From: Methanobrevibacter sp.
Lineage (GTDB): Archaea > Methanobacteriota > Methanobacteria > Methanobacteriales > Methanobacteriaceae
Reading direction: 5' to 3'
DNA: 64,000 nucleotides
Assembly (NCBI RefSeq): GCF_017539065.1
Contig: NZ_JAFYHP010000012.1
Coordinates: 1-64,000, forward strand
Of this stretch, positions 19,525 through 27,444 are shown one piece after another. Position 1 is the stretch's first letter, and each line of letters begins with the position of its first letter. A program made the translations under genes and the position numbers. The notes beneath the pieces are model-generated. The model worked only from the letters and a program-made list of their open reading frames with translations, had not been told where the DNA came from and ran no database searches.

Positions 19525-19558
19525 AGGTTTTTTATAAACCTTTTTTATTATTTTTTTA
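19523..19558 (+). terminator. Hairpin terminator after the CobN-like gene
   Basis: AAAGGTTT (19523-19530) pairs with AAACCTTT (19536-19543), followed by a T-rich tract. Confidence 0.75.
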
Positions 19559-19560
19559 AG

Positions 19561-19598
19561 CTTAAATAAAATATTTTCGAGGAAATGTTTTATTTAAG
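19561..19598 (+). promoter_or_regulatory. Long intercistronic inverted repeat before the DUF2162 gene
   Basis: CTTAAATAAAATATTT (19561-19576) pairs with AAATGTTTTATTTAAG (19583-19598) over 16 positions with one T-G wobble and a 6-base loop. It sits between the chelatase terminator and the DUF2162 start at 19625. It may be an operator, an RNA processing site or an mRNA-stabilising leader. Confidence 0.5.
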
Positions 19599-19624
19599 TT
19601 TAAAATTATTAATAGGTGAAAATT

Positions 19625-20335
19625 ATGGATGTTATTTCAACATTATGGCAATTAGGAATATTGGCGGCGGTTTTAATATTCGGAATAAAACTTGGCCTTG
19701 CAACGGGTCTTGCCAATTTTTCCAAAAAGTATTTGCTTGGTGTATCAATAGGTTATGGAGGAGGAGTCCTAATACTGTGTTGGATTGCCTCTTTTTTTAC
19801 GCAGGAAATTACAGAATGGATTTATGCTTATAACTTTGAATTTTTCCTGATTATGGCAGCCATAATGATTGCAGCGGGAATATTCACAATAAGGGAATAC
19901 AAAGTTTATGAAAGAAATACTGCAGCAGCAACTGCAATGGCAGTTATTGCACCATGCCCGTGCTGTTTTGGATCAATCTTAGTTAGTGTACTATTGGTTG
20001 CACCGACAATCGGTTTGGGTGCGGTGAACTTGAGTGTATATGTTGCACTTGCACTTGTGGCAACAATAGTAATCACATATTTCCTGTCAAAATCATTTGT
20101 TAAAGTATTTTTAGACAAGCCATATCCAATCATATTAGGCAATTTTATGTTTTTTTTAGGATTGTATTATTTGATATCAGCACTATTCCTACCATACATT
20201 ACTGATATTTTAATAAATACAATGAATCCAATTACAATAGAATCAACTGATAATTTAGCGATATTTGTAATATTATTGGTTATAGTTATTGTGATTGGAA
20301 TGTTAATATCAAGAAATAGGAGTCATTTATCATAG
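19625..20335 (+). CDS. DUF2162-type multi-spanning membrane transporter (HmuT-like)
   Basis: About 236 residues, mostly hydrophobic, with six or seven membrane helices (first LGILAAVLIFGIKLGLATG near residue 10, last about 212-230). It resembles the DUF2162 'predicted transporter' family, distantly related to cytochrome-biogenesis/LysE-type permeases. A CPCC motif near residue 115 could bind metal or act in redox chemistry. AGGTGA precedes the ATG; an upstream in-frame GTG overlaps this ribosome site and is rejected. Its stop abuts the next gene's ribosome site, so it is cotranslated with the MotA-like and DUF2149 genes. It is the likely channel for whatever the CobN-like protein releases. 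The substrate is inferred from context only. Confidence 0.75.
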   Translation: MDVISTLWQLGILAAVLIFGIKLGLATGLANFSKKYLLGVSIGYGGGVLILCWIASFFTQEITEWIYAYNFEFFLIMAAIMIAAGIFTIREYKVYERNTAAATAMAVIAPCPCCFGSILVSVLLVAPTIGLGAVNLSVYVALALVATIVITYFLSKSFVKVFLDKPYPIILGNFMFFLGLYYLISALFLPYITDILINTMNPITIESTDNLAIFVILLVIVIVIGMLISRNRSHLS

Positions 20336-20344
20336 GTGAATTAC

Positions 20345-20992
20345 ATGGTTACAACAGTTCCGGGAAGTGAATTTTTAACATCAGCATTGAATGCAATCTC
20401 ACAGGGTTTACAAATTCCTGTAGTTATCTTTTTATTATTATTTGCACTAGTTGCAATATTGATGCTTGGAGGTCTCATATCGGAGTATACTTCACGAATG
20501 AAAGTATCGGTGGATGTAATTGAAAAGCTGGTTTTCAATATCAATAACGCTCCATCAATTGATGATGTGAAAAAAATTGTTGAAGGCGCAAAAATTCCAA
20601 AATCACAAAAATTAATATTGATGAAAGTAATAAGGGCACAATCTCTTACAAAAGAATCAAGGGAAGCGCTTGCACGTAAATTAATTGAATCAGAAGAAAA
20701 CGGATTCACCAAATCCCTTGGAAGAACAGATATTATTACACGTATTGGGCCTACATTGGGGTTAATGGGAACATTGATTCCAATGGGACCGGGTCTTGCA
20801 GCATTGGGAGCAGGAGACATTAATACATTGGCAAATTCGATTATTGTAGCTTTTGATACAACTGTAGTGGGTATCGGGTCTGGTGCTCTAGCATATGTCG
20901 TTGCTAAAATCAGACGCAGATGGTATGAGGAATACCTATCCAACTTGGATACTTTAGTGGATTGTGTTTTAGACAAATTAAATCAAGGGTGA
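20345..20992 (+). CDS. MotA/TolQ/ExbB-family proton channel subunit (HmuU-like)
   Basis: About 215 residues with three membrane helices: about 22-42 (IPVVIFLLLFALVAILML), about 135-160 around GPTLGLMGTLIPMGPGLAALGAG, and about 160-190 (ANSIIVAFDTTVVGIGSGALAYVV). The last two carry the pattern typical of MotA/TolQ/ExbB proton channels, which turn the ion gradient into mechanical work with an ExbD/TolR-type partner. The ATG lies after AGGTGA. The gene overlaps its neighbours' control signals, which indicates one operon. There is no outer membrane here, so an ExbB-like pair would have to energise a wall or surface component such as the anchored CobN-like protein. Confidence 0.88.
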   Translation: MVTTVPGSEFLTSALNAISQGLQIPVVIFLLLFALVAILMLGGLISEYTSRMKVSVDVIEKLVFNINNAPSIDDVKKIVEGAKIPKSQKLILMKVIRAQSLTKESREALARKLIESEENGFTKSLGRTDIITRIGPTLGLMGTLIPMGPGLAALGAGDINTLANSIIVAFDTTVVGIGSGALAYVVAKIRRRWYEEYLSNLDTLVDCVLDKLNQG

Positions 20993-20996
20993 TTTG

Positions 20997-21320
20997 ATGG
21001 TAAGGCAAAAAGGTAAGAAACGTTTCACTGAAAGTGAAGAAGACCCTATGGCAGGGACATCCAACCTTGTTGATGCAATGCTTGTAATTGCAGTTGGTCT
21101 ATTGATTTTTGTAGTAATCAGCTGGAATATGCAGAGTGTGGTTTTCCAGGAAAATCAGGACCAGCCCCTTCAGGAAGCACAACAGACTACTGAAGTTACA
21201 GAAGGCCATCAACTCAATGAAACTCCAGATACTTCCAACAGTTCAGGTCAAGGTTATATGGAAATGGGAAAAGTATATAAGGACCCTTCAACGGGAAAAC
21301 TAATTATGGTTGAAGAGTAA
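20997..21320 (+). CDS. DUF2149 ExbD-like single-pass protein (HmuV-like)
   Basis: A 107-residue protein with a cytoplasmic basic N-terminus, one membrane helix (about residues 27-46, DAMLVIAVGLLIFVVIS) and a short outer part rich in Gln/Thr/Ser ending in DPSTGKLIMVEE. The NLVDAML start of the helix places an Asp where ExbD/TolR proteins carry their proton-path aspartate. This fits DUF2149, the usual partner of the MotA-like protein in CobN-like operons. The ATG follows GGGTGA, just after the stop of the MotA-like gene. The external part is much shorter than in ExbD, so the coupling mechanism may differ. Confidence 0.8.
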   Translation: MVRQKGKKRFTESEEDPMAGTSNLVDAMLVIAVGLLIFVVISWNMQSVVFQENQDQPLQEAQQTTEVTEGHQLNETPDTSNSSGQGYMEMGKVYKDPSTGKLIMVEE

Positions 21321-21386
21321 ATTACTTCCAAATCGTTTTCAAGTCTATTCCAAATATATTTTAATTAATATAACCTAAATATTTCT

Positions 21387-21974
21387 ATGAAAGTTTTTGG
21401 AATCTGTGCAAGTCCGAGAAACGATACAACTCATTACGTATTGGCCCATGCTTTGGACATACTGGAAAGCCATAATTTTGAAACTGAAATGTTTACTTGC
21501 CAGGCAAAGGATATTAAGCCTTGTATGCATTGCGATTACTGTTTGGAAAATAAGAAATGCATCATACAGGATGATATGCAAGAAATCTATGAAAATCTTC
21601 AGCAAGCCGATGGTATAATATTGGCCACTCCGATACAGTCAGGATCAATTTCATCAAATCTTTCAGCAATAATGGACAGAACAAGAGCTCTTGAAGCTAT
21701 TGACTATAATCTTTTAAGAGGAAAAATCGGAATTAGCATTGCAGTCGGCGGGGACCGTACCGGGGGTCAGGATTTCGCTCATCTGGCAAACATCACCTAT
21801 TTTATGATACACGGCATAATCCCGGTCAGCGGAGGGCCTTTCGGTTCCAATTTAGGCGCATCATTCTGGTCTCAGGACTCTCTGGATAAAATAAAGGAAG
21901 ATACATATGGTATGGAGTCTTTGAATAGGACTTTGATAGAATTTGAAAATTTCTTAAATAAGTATATATATTAA
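21387..21974 (+). CDS. Iron-sulfur flavoprotein (NADPH-dependent FMN reductase family)
   Basis: A 195-residue flavodoxin-fold protein. The start MKVFGICASPRN is the FMN-phosphate loop of the family. Cys46, Cys49, Cys52 and Cys58 form the CX2CX2CX5C pattern of methanogen iron-sulfur flavoproteins (Isf), which hold one [4Fe-4S] cluster and FMN and pass electrons from ferredoxin to acceptors such as oxygen or peroxide. ATPIQSGSISSNL is the second FMN contact loop. No clear ribosome site is seen and the ATG is close to AT-rich promoter DNA, so it may be leaderless. A link to the preceding chelatase operon (a reductase for metal release) is possible but unproven. Confidence 0.85.
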   Translation: MKVFGICASPRNDTTHYVLAHALDILESHNFETEMFTCQAKDIKPCMHCDYCLENKKCIIQDDMQEIYENLQQADGIILATPIQSGSISSNLSAIMDRTRALEAIDYNLLRGKIGISIAVGGDRTGGQDFAHLANITYFMIHGIIPVSGGPFGSNLGASFWSQDSLDKIKEDTYGMESLNRTLIEFENFLNKYIY

Positions 21975-22017
21975 AATTAATTTACATATATGTAATATCT
22001 ATTTTTAAGGTTATATT

Positions 22018-23580
22018 ATGGCAAATAAGTTACTCAGAGGCAGTTTGATAATTTTCATTGGTAACATAATCTTTCGTATCGGAGGTTATCTGTACCGTTT
22101 CTTAATGGCTACTCTTTTGGGTCCTGTCAACAACGGTATCTTAGGGACTACATTGTCCTTCCAAGGGATTTTTCAAACATTGGCTGCTGGAGGGCTTCCT
22201 CCTGCAATATCCAAATATATTGCCGAATATAATGCCGTTGAAGACTATAATATGGCCAGGCAGACTATCTACACCGCGCTGAAAATCATGGTGTTTTTGG
22301 GAATATCCTTGGGATTTTTAATGATTTTTGTCATTGCCCCGTACATTGCCAATAATTTCATGGGAAAGCCTGAAGTAATGGTTCCACTGCAGATTATCGG
22401 TTTGATCACTCCGTTCAGTGTCATTATGGGAGCATTCAGAGGTTCATTCCAAGGTGTATACAAGATGGAGTATATAGTTTATACCCGTGCTATTGAACAA
22501 TTGGGAATGATTCTTTTTGCTACAGCATTTGTTTTAATAGGATTTTCCGTTGTTGGTGCATTATGGGGTACAGTCATCGGTTATGCCCTTTCTGCCGTTA
22601 CTTGCGTGTTGATATTTAAGTTTTACATGCCGAAATATATTCCCCAACCAACCGATGATTTTGAATTCAGCTTTCGCGATGAACTCAAATTAGGGCTCGT
22701 ATTAGTAAAATTCTCCATTCCGGTAATTATTACTGCAATTGCTGAAATGCTTATCTATAATATCTGTACAATCATTATGGGTAAATTCCTGACATTGGCG
22801 GATATCGGGTTTTTCACAGCCGCGGATCCTATTGCCAGATTGCCTTTGATGATTTCTATTTCTGTTGCAACTACCATTTTGCCAGCTTCTTCTGAAGCTT
22901 TTAAGGTTAGAGATATTCCAACTCTTCAAAAATATGTCAGCGAAGCTTATAAAATATCATTGTTATTTGTAGTTCCTATGTGCATTGGCCTTGCATTATT
23001 CGCAGCACCTACTTTGAAATTATTATATTTCAAAACCCCTGCTTATGTTGCAGGTGCTTCAGCTTTGGCCATATTGTCAATTGGAATGACTTTCTACTCA
23101 ATTTTTGCCATATCAACCAGTATTGTTCAGGGTATCGGAAATCCTAGGATTCCAATGTATATTTTGATATGCGGTTCTATTGCAACTGCCGCACTCTGTT
23201 GGCTTTTTGTTCCATATCTGGGTATTGCAGGTGGTGCGACTGCTACAACCATTTCCTGCTTTTTAATGATGGTCCCATGCGTATATTTCGTATTTAAATT
23301 GACTGAAACAAAAGCTCCCAAAAAACCGGTTGTTAAAATAGTGATGGCTGCTTTAATCATGGGATTGGCAGGTCTCTTTATTCCTAAGACCACCTTATGG
23401 CTGTTTCCTGGAATCATAATCTGTATGATTGTCTATTTTTTCGCGTTAATTTTAGTCAGATTTTTCACTGCGGAAGATATTGCCACTTTGAGAGGATATT
23501 CATCGAAATTAGGTCCTTTATCCAAATTTGTCAATAAGGTATTGAACTTTGTTGAAAAAATTGAATTCAGAAACAGATAA
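22018..23580 (+). CDS. Polysaccharide/lipid-linked precursor flippase (MATE/MOP superfamily)
   Basis: A 520-residue integral membrane protein with about 14 predicted helices and the RGSLIIFIGNIIFRIGGYLYR start typical of the polysaccharide-transport and stage-V-sporulation-B/MurJ branch of the MOP superfamily. Such proteins move undecaprenyl- or dolichyl-linked sugar or peptide units across the membrane. In a pseudomurein organism the candidates are the pseudomurein precursor and N-glycan or surface polymer units. AAGGTTAT precedes the ATG. It stands alone between the flavoprotein and the ModE-type regulator. The MurJ-versus-Wzx role cannot be settled from this window. Confidence 0.85.
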   Translation: MANKLLRGSLIIFIGNIIFRIGGYLYRFLMATLLGPVNNGILGTTLSFQGIFQTLAAGGLPPAISKYIAEYNAVEDYNMARQTIYTALKIMVFLGISLGFLMIFVIAPYIANNFMGKPEVMVPLQIIGLITPFSVIMGAFRGSFQGVYKMEYIVYTRAIEQLGMILFATAFVLIGFSVVGALWGTVIGYALSAVTCVLIFKFYMPKYIPQPTDDFEFSFRDELKLGLVLVKFSIPVIITAIAEMLIYNICTIIMGKFLTLADIGFFTAADPIARLPLMISISVATTILPASSEAFKVRDIPTLQKYVSEAYKISLLFVVPMCIGLALFAAPTLKLLYFKTPAYVAGASALAILSIGMTFYSIFAISTSIVQGIGNPRIPMYILICGSIATAALCWLFVPYLGIAGGATATTISCFLMMVPCVYFVFKLTETKAPKKPVVKIVMAALIMGLAGLFIPKTTLWLFPGIIICMIVYFFALILVRFFTAEDIATLRGYSSKLGPLSKFVNKVLNFVEKIEFRNR

Positions 23581-23643
23581 TAGAAAACCTATTTATTATA
23601 TAACGAATATATTTTTTAATAGTTATACTTGGGGGAGTATAAT

Positions 23644-24336
23644 ATGACTGATGTAAAGGCAGGGGTAGAATATAAAATTAATGTAGATGGCAATTCTTTT
23701 CTACTTGACAGTAAAAAATACAACTTGCTTGAATCTATTTTAGAAACTGGCTCTTTGACAGCTGCCGCTAAAGAAATTAACGTTTCTTACAGGACTGCAC
23801 TGAATTATATTGATAAGATAGAATCAACACTTGATGTAAAAGTTGTAGCAACTACTAAAGGTGGAAAAGGTGGAGGTGGAGGAACCTCTTTGACTGAAGA
23901 AGGATACTCTATCTTAAAAGAATGTAAAAAGATTAATGCTATTATGGAGCTTCACAAAGATGTAAATGAGATTGAAGCCGAAATTGTAGATATTAACGAT
24001 ACTAAGGGTGTAATGACCATTAAAATGAAGGATTTTGAGATTAATGCTCCATTGAATAGGAATTATGAGCTTGGAGATCACATATTGGCTTTGATTAGTT
24101 ATGATAACATCTTTTTAATGTTGGAGCCGCAGGCTTCCAGTATTCGTAATATCTTAAAAGGTCAAATCATTGAAATGAGGCTCGAAGGCGAAATCATTCG
24201 TGTCAAAGTCAATGTTGGCGGAATCACTTTATGCAGCGATATTACAGTATCTGCAGAAAAAGAATTGAATCTTAACATCGGAAAAGAGGTCTATGTTGGA
24301 TTTAAGGCAATGTCTGTTGCAACATTAAAACTATAA
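23644..24336 (+). CDS. ModE-type transcriptional regulator with C-terminal TOBE/Mop domains
   Basis: About 230 residues. Residues 20-90 form a LysR-like winged helix of ModE type (ETGSLTAAAKEINVSYRTALNYID, then GGKGGGGGTSLTEEG). Residues about 105-230 contain two Mop/TOBE-like beta units that bind molybdate, tungstate or other oxyanions. The ATG follows GGGGGAG; the in-frame TTG upstream lies within that signal and is rejected. ModE proteins sense molybdate and control transporters or molybdoenzymes. No modABC genes lie nearby. It is followed after 10 bases by a ferredoxin gene, so a role in regulating a Mo/W electron-transfer set is plausible. Confidence 0.88.
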   Translation: MTDVKAGVEYKINVDGNSFLLDSKKYNLLESILETGSLTAAAKEINVSYRTALNYIDKIESTLDVKVVATTKGGKGGGGGTSLTEEGYSILKECKKINAIMELHKDVNEIEAEIVDINDTKGVMTIKMKDFEINAPLNRNYELGDHILALISYDNIFLMLEPQASSIRNILKGQIIEMRLEGEIIRVKVNVGGITLCSDITVSAEKELNLNIGKEVYVGFKAMSVATLKL

Positions 24337-24346
24337 AGGGATTATT

Positions 24347-24544
24347 ATGGCACTGCAAATTTTGGTTGATGAAGATAAATGTATTGGATGCGGTAACTGT
24401 GCCGAGATTTGTCCCAAATCAGCTAAAATTTGGAAAGTTGGTCGCGTTGCACGTATATTAGATTTAAGATATTGTCATGTTTGTACGCTATGTGCCATGG
24501 AATGCCCTACAGACTGCATTAAAATTATACGTCCCGGTGAATAA
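24347..24544 (+). CDS. Ferredoxin with two [4Fe-4S] clusters
   Basis: A 65-residue protein with two CX2CX2CX3CP motifs (CIGCGNCAEICP near residue 12 and CHVCTLCAMECP near 45), each ligating a [4Fe-4S] cluster. It transfers low-potential electrons in the cytoplasm. The spacing between the motifs is a little longer than in clostridial ferredoxins, and a KVGRVARILDL strand lies between. AAAGGGAT precedes the ATG. It is ten bases after the ModE-type gene, suggesting one operon. The partner enzyme is not evident. Confidence 0.92.
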   Translation: MALQILVDEDKCIGCGNCAEICPKSAKIWKVGRVARILDLRYCHVCTLCAMECPTDCIKIIRPGE

Positions 24545-24589
24545 GCCTAAATTATTGAAGCTAAAATTAATTATTTTGTAGGTTAGATT

Positions 24590-25168
24590 ATGACTAGAAT
24601 TGCTAATGTTTCAAGAAAAACATCTGAAACAGATATAGAAATAAAAATGGATCTTGATGGAAAAGGGGTTTATAACATCTCAACAGGAGTAAACTTCTTC
24701 AATCACATGCTGGAATCATTTTCCAAACATTCAATGATAGATTTGGATGTCAAGGCAGAGGGAGACATCGAAATAGATGACCACCACACCATCGAAGACA
24801 TTGGAATACTTTTAGGAGAGGCATTCCTGGAAGCCATAGGCGATAAGAAGGGCATCAAAAGAATGGCTCATGCAATCGTTCCGATGGACGAATCAGTTTC
24901 AACAGTGGCAATTGATATCAGCGGACGTAGCTACTGCAACATGAATTTGGATTTCAAGAATGAAAAAATCGGCGACATGACAGCTGACGTTATCATTCAC
25001 TTTTTCGAATCATTTGCTTCAAGCGGTAAAGTAAACATTTATGGTACCGTTGAAGGAGCCAATGACCATCACAAGGCAGAAGCTGTTTTCAAGGCATTTG
25101 CAAAGGCTCTAAAAGAAGCAATCAAAATTGAACATGATCAAATTCCTTCAACTAAAGGAGTTTTATAG
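24590..25168 (+). CDS. hisB: Imidazoleglycerol-phosphate dehydratase
   Basis: A 192-residue monofunctional HisB, the sixth step of histidine synthesis (imidazoleglycerol phosphate to imidazoleacetol phosphate). The manganese-binding motifs are visible: [10 protein letters not shown] near residue 63 and [12 protein letters not shown] near 162, plus the FFNHMLESF segment near 37. The length and motifs are complete. It is monocistronic, with a perfect terminator right at the stop. Histidine genes are scattered in this genome: hisI and hisS lie 19-21 kb away. Confidence 0.96.
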   Translation: MTRIANVSRKTSETDIEIKMDLDGKGVYNISTGVNFFNHMLESFSKHSMIDLDVKAEGDIEIDDHHTIEDIGILLGEAFLEAIGDKKGIKRMAHAIVPMDESVSTVAIDISGRSYCNMNLDFKNEKIGDMTADVIIHFFESFASSGKVNIYGTVEGANDHHKAEAVFKAFAKALKEAIKIEHDQIPSTKGVL

Positions 25169-25192
25169 CTAATTTATTAGCTATCTTTTTTT
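25165..25192 (+). terminator. Hairpin terminator after hisB
   Basis: ATAGCTAA (25165-25172) pairs with TTAGCTAT (25177-25184), followed by CTTTTTTT. The hisB stop codon lies in the left arm. Confidence 0.8.
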
Positions 25193-25252
25193 AATTTTTC
25201 ATAGAATATACTATTTGAAAAATCCATTACTAAATAGTGGTGTTAATTTTTT

Positions 25253-25292
25253 TTAAAAAAATAAAAAAAAGTAAGTAGTAATTAAACTACTT
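25253..25292 (-). terminator. Hairpin terminator after mtd
   Basis: On the minus strand AAGTAGT and ACTACTT (plus-strand 25273-25279 and 25286-25292) pair around a 6-base loop, followed by a long T-rich run. Confidence 0.8.
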
Positions 25293-26118
25293 ATTGTGGT
25301 TTACTAATTAAGTCTGTTTTACAACCTGGGTTTCCTTCTTTCATGTGAGGGGTTCTTAAAACAGTATCATTAGCTTTTTCGATTTCTCTTGCTTCTTGTG
25401 CTAATTTAGCAGCACATGCAGCAATTTCGTGAGCAGCAGCTACTAATGGGATGAAGTTTTCGAAACCTTTGGTCATGAAACAACCTTTCATGTCTAAGTT
25501 TGCAACGGATCCTGCCATTTCGTATGCAGCGATAGCTTTTGCTTTTGCGTATGGGTTTGCGAATCCACCAGCTTCTGCAGCTTTTTCAGCGGTAATAATG
25601 AGTTTAGGTAATTCGATTGCACCTGCTTCTGCTTGTTCGATTACGGTGTCAATGGTTTTTTGGACTAATCTTAATGCACCGGTTTCTGCAAGTACTTTTA
25701 AGATGTCTGAGTTGAAAATAGCCATTTCAGTTGGGTCTAACCATTCTCTTTTTGCACCAATCATTGGGTCAGACATTACGATGATGTAACCGAGTCCTTG
25801 TTCGTCCATTTCATCTTTCTTACCTTTACCAGGTGCGTCACCAATGATAATAGCAGGAATGTCTTTTTCAGATAATAATTCTCTTGCTCTTGCTGGTCCA
25901 GGAGCTCCTGGGTTTGGGCTAATGAAAATTGCGAAATCAGGTTCGAAAGCGTCTATTTTAGGTACGACGTCTTCTACTTGTTCTGGGTTCATTTTTGCAC
26001 CAGATCCAAATGTTCTTACATCGATATTTGGTCTGTCTGCTCTTTCGTCTAACAATAGGTCAATTACTGGTGAAGTACCAATATTACCACTTTTAATAAT
26101 AGCAATTTTAACTACCAT
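25291..26118 (-). CDS. mtd: F420-dependent methylenetetrahydromethanopterin dehydrogenase
   Basis: A 275-residue enzyme that reversibly oxidises methylene-H4MPT to methenyl-H4MPT with coenzyme F420, a core step of hydrogenotrophic methanogenesis. The N-terminus VVKIAIIKSGNIGTSPVIDLLLDERADR and the FGSGAKMNPEQ, SPNPGAPGPARARE and SDPMIGAKREWLDPTEMA segments are diagnostic of Mtd, and the length matches the family. AAGGAGAC precedes the ATG and ATTTAAATAG further upstream could be its TATA element. Codon use looks strongly biased, as expected for an abundant enzyme. It is monocistronic with a strong terminator. Confidence 0.98.
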   Translation of the reverse strand: MVVKIAIIKSGNIGTSPVIDLLLDERADRPNIDVRTFGSGAKMNPEQVEDVVPKIDAFEPDFAIFISPNPGAPGPARARELLSEKDIPAIIIGDAPGKGKKDEMDEQGLGYIIVMSDPMIGAKREWLDPTEMAIFNSDILKVLAETGALRLVQKTIDTVIEQAEAGAIELPKLIITAEKAAEAGGFANPYAKAKAIAAYEMAGSVANLDMKGCFMTKGFENFIPLVAAAHEIAACAAKLAQEAREIEKANDTVLRTPHMKEGNPGCKTDLISKPQ

Positions 26119-26329
26119 AATTTAGTCTCCTTATTTGATAATAATAATTTTAAGATAAAAACTATTTAAATTTTATTATTTGATAATTTGGCCATAGTTT
26201 GTTGGTCTCTTATTGAACTATTAGCATCTATTGAAACGTTTATTTAAGCATGAAATATATCGAATTTTCATCAAAAAAGAGCAAAAAATCAAGTATAATC
26301 TGAATAAATCTTTAAAAATAGAATTAAAG

Positions 26330-26401
26330 TGGTTCCGACGAGACTCGAACTCGTGATCCCCTCCTTGTAAGGGAGGTATCATACCACTAGACCACGGAAC
26401 C
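26330..26401 (-). tRNA. tRNA-Val (anticodon UAC)
   Basis: On the minus strand the acceptor arms GGTTCCG and CGGAACC pair. The anticodon stem CCTCC/GGAGG closes the 7-base loop CTTACAA, giving anticodon TAC. The T arm is ACGAG-TTCGAGT-CTCGT. The discriminator is A and no CCA is encoded. AT-rich TATA-like DNA (26420-26440) lies upstream on the same strand. Confidence 0.93.
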
Positions 26402-26509
26402 AACAAGTAATATTATAAATTTACTAATATATATAGATTACTATTTTTTAAATTTTACCTAAGAAAATTTTATTAGTTACAAAATATATATTAATTAATT
26501 GGTGATAAA

Positions 26510-27433
26510 ATGGCATGGGATGACAAAGCTAGTAAAATATGGTTTGATGGAAACATGGTAGACTGGAAAGATGCAAATATTCACGTACTTTCTCATGTTG
26601 TCCATTATGGTACCGGAGTTTTTGAAGGAATTCGTGCATATAAAAACGAAAACGGTGTAGGAGTATTCCGTTTAAAAGAACATGTACAACGTTTATTCGA
26701 TTCTGCAAAAATTTATAAAATTGATATTCCATACACACAAGAAGAAATTGAAGAAGCAATCTTAGAAACAGTTCGTGTAAATGATTTAGATGGTTGTTAC
26801 ATACGCCCTGTCGTATTCAGAGGATATGGGGAACTTGGTGTAAACCCTTTAAATTGTCCTGTTAATGTAGTTATTGCTGCTTGGGAATGGGGATCATATT
26901 TAGGAGAAGAAGGAATGGCAAAAGGTGTAGACATTGGTGTTTCCTCCTGGAGAAAACCAGCACCAGATACCTTCCCAGCACTTGCAAAATGTGCTGCTAA
27001 TTATATGAATTCTCAATTAGCAAAACTTGAGGCTATCGATAATGGATATGATGAAGCCATCATGCTTGATTATGAAGGGCATGTTTCAGAAGGTAGTGGA
27101 GAAAACATTTTCATCGTCGAAGGCGAAAAATTATTCACCCCTGCAATGTCTTCATCTAATCTTAAAGGTATTACAAGAGATTCAATAATGACTGTTGCAC
27201 GTGATTTAGGTTATGAAGTCGTTGAAGAAATAATTTCAAGAGAAAGATTATACTCCGCAGATGAAGTATTCTTCACTGGAACTGCAGCAGAAGTTACTCC
27301 AATTCGTTCAATCGACCACAGAACTATCGGTATTGGTAGCAGAGGCCCTATATCTGAAAAAATCCAATCTTCATTCTTTGACATTGTTGAAGCTAAAGTT
27401 GAAGACAAATATGGTTGGTTAACTTACATTTAA
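26510..27433 (+). CDS. ilvE: Branched-chain amino acid aminotransferase
   Basis: A 307-residue class IV PLP aminotransferase that makes Val, Leu and Ile from their 2-oxo acids with glutamate. Visible family features: the [16 protein letters not shown] start, the substrate loop [13 protein letters not shown], the PLP lysine in [11 protein letters not shown] near residue 162, the EGSGENIF phosphate-binding motif near 200, and the [13 protein letters not shown]-terminal motif. GGTGAT precedes the ATG and a TATA-like AAATATATATTAA is upstream. The gene for UppP begins 11 bases after the stop, so the two are probably co-transcribed. Confidence 0.96.
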   Translation: MAWDDKASKIWFDGNMVDWKDANIHVLSHVVHYGTGVFEGIRAYKNENGVGVFRLKEHVQRLFDSAKIYKIDIPYTQEEIEEAILETVRVNDLDGCYIRPVVFRGYGELGVNPLNCPVNVVIAAWEWGSYLGEEGMAKGVDIGVSSWRKPAPDTFPALAKCAANYMNSQLAKLEAIDNGYDEAIMLDYEGHVSEGSGENIFIVEGEKLFTPAMSSSNLKGITRDSIMTVARDLGYEVVEEIISRERLYSADEVFFTGTAAEVTPIRSIDHRTIGIGSRGPISEKIQSSFFDIVEAKVEDKYGWLTYI

Positions 27434-27444
27434 TGGGGTAGTCT

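Noticed and set aside
20341-20976. Long open frame on the minus strand opposite the MotA-like gene (211 codons)
   Set aside because: It exactly mirrors the MotA/ExbB-like gene, has no ribosome site, and the plus-strand product has clear family motifs.
25451-26125. Open frames opposite mtd on the plus strand
   Set aside because: They arise from the strong codon bias of mtd; no start signals or domain features.
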